NCBI GenBank assembly: GCA_024278655.1
Contig: JAJRSV010000418.1
Span: 1-8,696, forward strand
Length of the DNA stretch: 8,696 bases
Direction of reading: 5' to 3'
From: Bacteroidota bacterium
Lineage (GTDB): Bacteria; Bacteroidota; Ignavibacteria; Ignavibacteriales; Ignavibacteriaceae
The notes beneath the pieces were generated by a model. It did not search any database, was not told the DNA's origin, and saw only the letters and a list, made by a program, of their open reading frames with translations. Shown piece by piece: positions 6,250-8,696 of the stretch (position 1 is its first letter; every line of letters starts with the position of its first letter). Both the position numbers and the translations under genes were made by a program.

Positions 6250-8696
6250 CTAATCCCAGCGAGGCAGAAGACAGAAATTACTGATATTTTTAAGAGCAGA
6301 ATCAAAGTCATCCAACGCTTTATGCATCACGGATGAGTCTTCATTGTGGCAGGTAAGGCAGGCACCTACGGTTAATATTAATTTCTGTTCTTCAATGTTG
6401 AAAGGACGTGCGTTTTCTCTCGTTGAGTACGGTGGTTTACCATCGTGAAGAAACTCAACCCACGCATCCAAAGGAAGTCCGTCATACTTGCTTTTGGAAA
6501 ACCGGGGAGTAAAAACCCATTTACCGTAACTTCCTTCTTTAACGTATTCAAGTTTTCCTCTGCCGTAACCGATTGCAAGCGGATTATTATGACACGATTT
6601 ACAGCTACGGCTTTTGCGCGTTATTGTGTGTGGCACAGTCGGTGCATATAATCTTTTAAATATAGTTTTTTCGTTTTGATTTTTATCTATGGAAATTATC
6701 ATTCCCGGCGCAAAAGTTTCTATAGTTTCTTTACCGGTAGAATCGGTGCGGATTCCCAAAACCGGAGGTTCCGTAAAAAAGTTGGATGGATGTTCGACCC
6801 AACTGCCTTTAATATCTTTTTTATCGAGTAAGTCGTAGCCGGTTTCGCCCGGTTTGTATTCCGTATGACAACCAACGCACTGACTTACCCAGGAAGTATG
6901 ACAACTGCCACAGCTTAATTCCGAATGAGCTTTCCCTTCTGTGCAAACTGATAAAGGCGGTGTTAATTGTAATGAATCATTATTGTTTTTAGTGATTAAG
7001 AACGGTCGCGAATTTTCTTTCACATAAGTATTTAATAAAGGATAGCCCGAATCTTCCGTAACCAGATGCTTATAACCTTCGCGTTCGGATTTTCGCAACT
7101 CAACAATCTTTTGTGATTCGGAATCAAGTTCATCCGTTGCAATTCTGTTTTTATAATTTTTTGAATGGCAATCGGTGCATTTAATTTTAACCTGCTCTTC
7201 TTCGTGCAGGTAGTAGCTGCCGTCGCCCATTACTTCTTTCGATGTGTGGCAGTCAATGCAATCCATTCCCTTTTGATGGTGAACATCTTCTGTTGTTTTT
7301 TTGAACACTCTTTCATCCAACAAGACTCTGTAGTTTGAATCTGCAATGTTTATCTCATCAGGTAAAAGTTCTGTTTCGAACCAACCTTCATAATTTGTTG
7401 AAATTCGCCCCGAGCGGCTGTGGCAGCCGAAGCAGTGATCGTTGGTAATTTTTATTGAAAGCTGAGGATGAATGTTTGGAGAATTTTTATTTGAATTTTC
7501 TGAATTCAGATAATTGTTTAATTGTTCTATTGCTGGATCATTGTAATTCAAATGGCAGGCAAGGCAACCGCCGCCGCGTGAAAGTTCATCGATTGGACCC
7601 AATTCTTCTTTCTTTCCGCCTAAATGACACGAAGCGCAAAGGTTACGCAAATGTTTATCGGCAGGGGAGTGCCCGAGTTCCGAAATGAAAGAAAGTTTAG
7701 TCGGTGTATCCGATTCATCAAACACAAACCTGTTTACGCTTACCAATCCGCTTAATGTAGTCATAAGAGTTTTATCAACTCTTTCGGGAATACCGGGATG
7801 GCATTCAGTTGTTCCGCAGCTTACTTTTGCATCGGATAAATCGCCGGGCATAAGCAACATATTTTTGTGTGCAATATTCTCATCCAATGAAAACGGCTTA
7901 CCACCATGGCAGGAAAAACATCCGATTGCATCCGGATTGTGTGCCGGTGAAAAGCCTTTAACACCGGAATGGCAAACCAAACATCCTTCTCTTCTGTTAA
8001 GCACAACAGGAACTTCTTTTAAGAAAAGTGAATCATCAACAGCAGTTAAATTTTCAAACGGTTCAATACTGAAATTTGAAACAACCGGGTTATTCCACGG
8101 CAATACAAACTTCCAGTTCTCTCCTCTGAAGAAAAATCCGATAGCAGTCAGTACCAAATAAATAAACAACACAAACAGCAAAGTTTTTTTTATTCTTCTT
8201 TTACTCTCGTTTTTTTGCTTCGGAATAAAGTAGAATACAACAAGCAGCGCAAAGATGAAGATTAACACCCAATATGGTTGTGGCAGCCAATGAAATATTT
8301 CCTGGAACCCGAGGAAATACCACGGACCTTTTATAACCGGATTTCTTCCGTCGTGCAATGCAGGGGTAAATAAAAAACTTAAAAAGATTATCATTAATAA
8401 CGATGAAACAAACGTTGTGGTCTTCGTCCAGAATATTTTCGAATGCTCGACGATTATAACCCATAAAAAGATTGTTGCGGTTGCAATGTGGTTTACATAT
8501 AAAATCTGCAAGTCGTTTTCTTTGCCGAGCAGTGTGAATGAAAGAGAACTGCCGATGAGCGGAATCTGGTTAATTAATGAATTCAATATTCTGAATGCCT
8601 GCTGTCCGTCTGCATCACCTTTTAATATAAAGCCCGAAAGCATAACGAAAAATGTAAACAGCAGCGAAAGCGTTAACCGGAACCAGATACCGTTTG
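6250..8696 (-). CDS. Cytochrome b / dodecahaem cytochrome c fusion protein (5' end beyond window)
   Basis: The frame stays open through the right edge: 17 codons upstream of the ATG at 8643 have no stop and continue a hydrophobic helix, so the gene is 5'-partial and that ATG is internal. The visible part is about 814 residues. Numbering from that Met, the first ~150 residues match cytochrome b/b6: a helix-C-like segment, a cd-loop with IPLIG, helix D with His52 and His67 (HX14H spacing, as in b6-type proteins), then GPWYF (106-110) where PEWY is usual, and two more helices. After about residue 170 comes a soluble region with eleven CXXCH motifs plus one CX4CH, twelve predicted c-type haems. 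Inference: a membrane quinol/quinone module feeding a periplasmic haem wire. The electron partner is unknown. A Rieske protein, common next to cytochrome b, is not in this window. It precedes the psr-like genes by about 210 bases and may be co-transcribed. The fold call is secure, the physiological role is not. Confidence 0.9.
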   Translation of the reverse strand, partial: NGIWFRLTLSLLFTFFVMLSGFILKGDADGQQAFRILNSLINQIPLIGSSLSFTLLGKENDLQILYVNHIATATIFLWVIIVEHSKIFWTKTTTFVSSLLMIIFLSFLFTPALHDGRNPVIKGPWYFLGFQEIFHWLPQPYWVLIFIFALLVVFYFIPKQKNESKRRIKKTLLFVLFIYLVLTAIGFFFRGENWKFVLPWNNPVVSNFSIEPFENLTAVDDSLFLKEVPVVLNRREGCLVCHSGVKGFSPAHNPDAIGCFSCHGGKPFSLDENIAHKNMLLMPGDLSDAKVSCGTTECHPGIPERVDKTLMTTLSGLVSVNRFVFDESDTPTKLSFISELGHSPADKHLRNLCASCHLGGKKEELGPIDELSRGGGCLACHLNYNDPAIEQLNNYLNSENSNKNSPNIHPQLSIKITNDHCFGCHSRSGRISTNYEGWFETELLPDEINIADSNYRVLLDERVFKKTTEDVHHQKGMDCIDCHTSKEVMGDGSYYLHEEEQVKIKCTDCHSKNYKNRIATDELDSESQKIVELRKSEREGYKHLVTEDSGYPLLNTYVKENSRPFLITKNNNDSLQLTPPLSVCTEGKAHSELSCGSCHTSWVSQCVGCHTEYKPGETGYDLLDKKDIKGSWVEHPSNFFTEPPVLGIRTDSTGKETIETFAPGMIISIDKNQNEKTIFKRLYAPTVPHTITRKSRSCKSCHNNPLAIGYGRGKLEYVKEGSYGKWVFTPRFSKSKYDGLPLDAWVEFLHDGKPPYSTRENARPFNIEEQKLILTVGACLTCHNEDSSVMHKALDDFDSALKNISNFCLLPRWD

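Overview
The window holds one strand-consistent gene cluster: seven genes, all on the minus strand, reading from the right edge towards a gene-free stretch at positions 1-500. Gene content (PsrABC-type molybdoenzyme, split YeeE/YedE pair, cytochrome b/multiheme fusion), moderate-to-low GC, GGAGG-type ribosome sites and short triplet-loop palindromes in the gene-free DNA suggest a member of the Bacteroidota/Chlorobiota/Ignavibacteriota assemblage, most likely Ignavibacteria-like. This placement is inference; there is no rRNA or other taxonomic marker here.

Layout in transcription order. (1) 8696-6250: the 3' part of a large gene for a quinol-type diheme cytochrome b fused to a periplasmic cytochrome c domain with 12 haem-binding motifs. 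Its reading frame runs off the right edge. (2) 6249-6039: an intergenic region rich in inverted repeats, with a possible promoter. (3) 6038-2342: psrA-psrB-psrC-like genes for a Tat-exported molybdopterin enzyme, a four-cluster ferredoxin subunit and an NrfD-type membrane quinone module. They sit 1 and 9 bases apart, with the ribosome sites of psrB and psrC lying in the upstream gene's end. (4) 2324-1153: two half-size YeeE/YedE sulfur-transport proteins joined by an ATGA overlap. (5) 1151-501: a membrane-anchored rhodanese-fold protein that lacks the catalytic cysteine but ends in a cysteine. A strong hairpin starts directly after its stop codon. (6) 500-1: no gene; an array of short hairpins and an imperfect direct repeat.

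How they may work together. PsrABC exchanges electrons between the membrane quinone pool and a sulfur compound (polysulfide, thiosulfate or sulfite; the sequence does not decide which, nor the direction). The YeeE/YedE pair would move a sulfur species across the inner membrane, and the rhodanese-fold protein would act on the outer face. The cytochrome b/c fusion would be a second quinone-linked module, passing electrons to or from periplasmic acceptors through a haem wire. The most unusual parts are the fused cytochrome b/12-haem protein and the cysteine-swapped rhodanese; the PsrABC proteins themselves look canonical.
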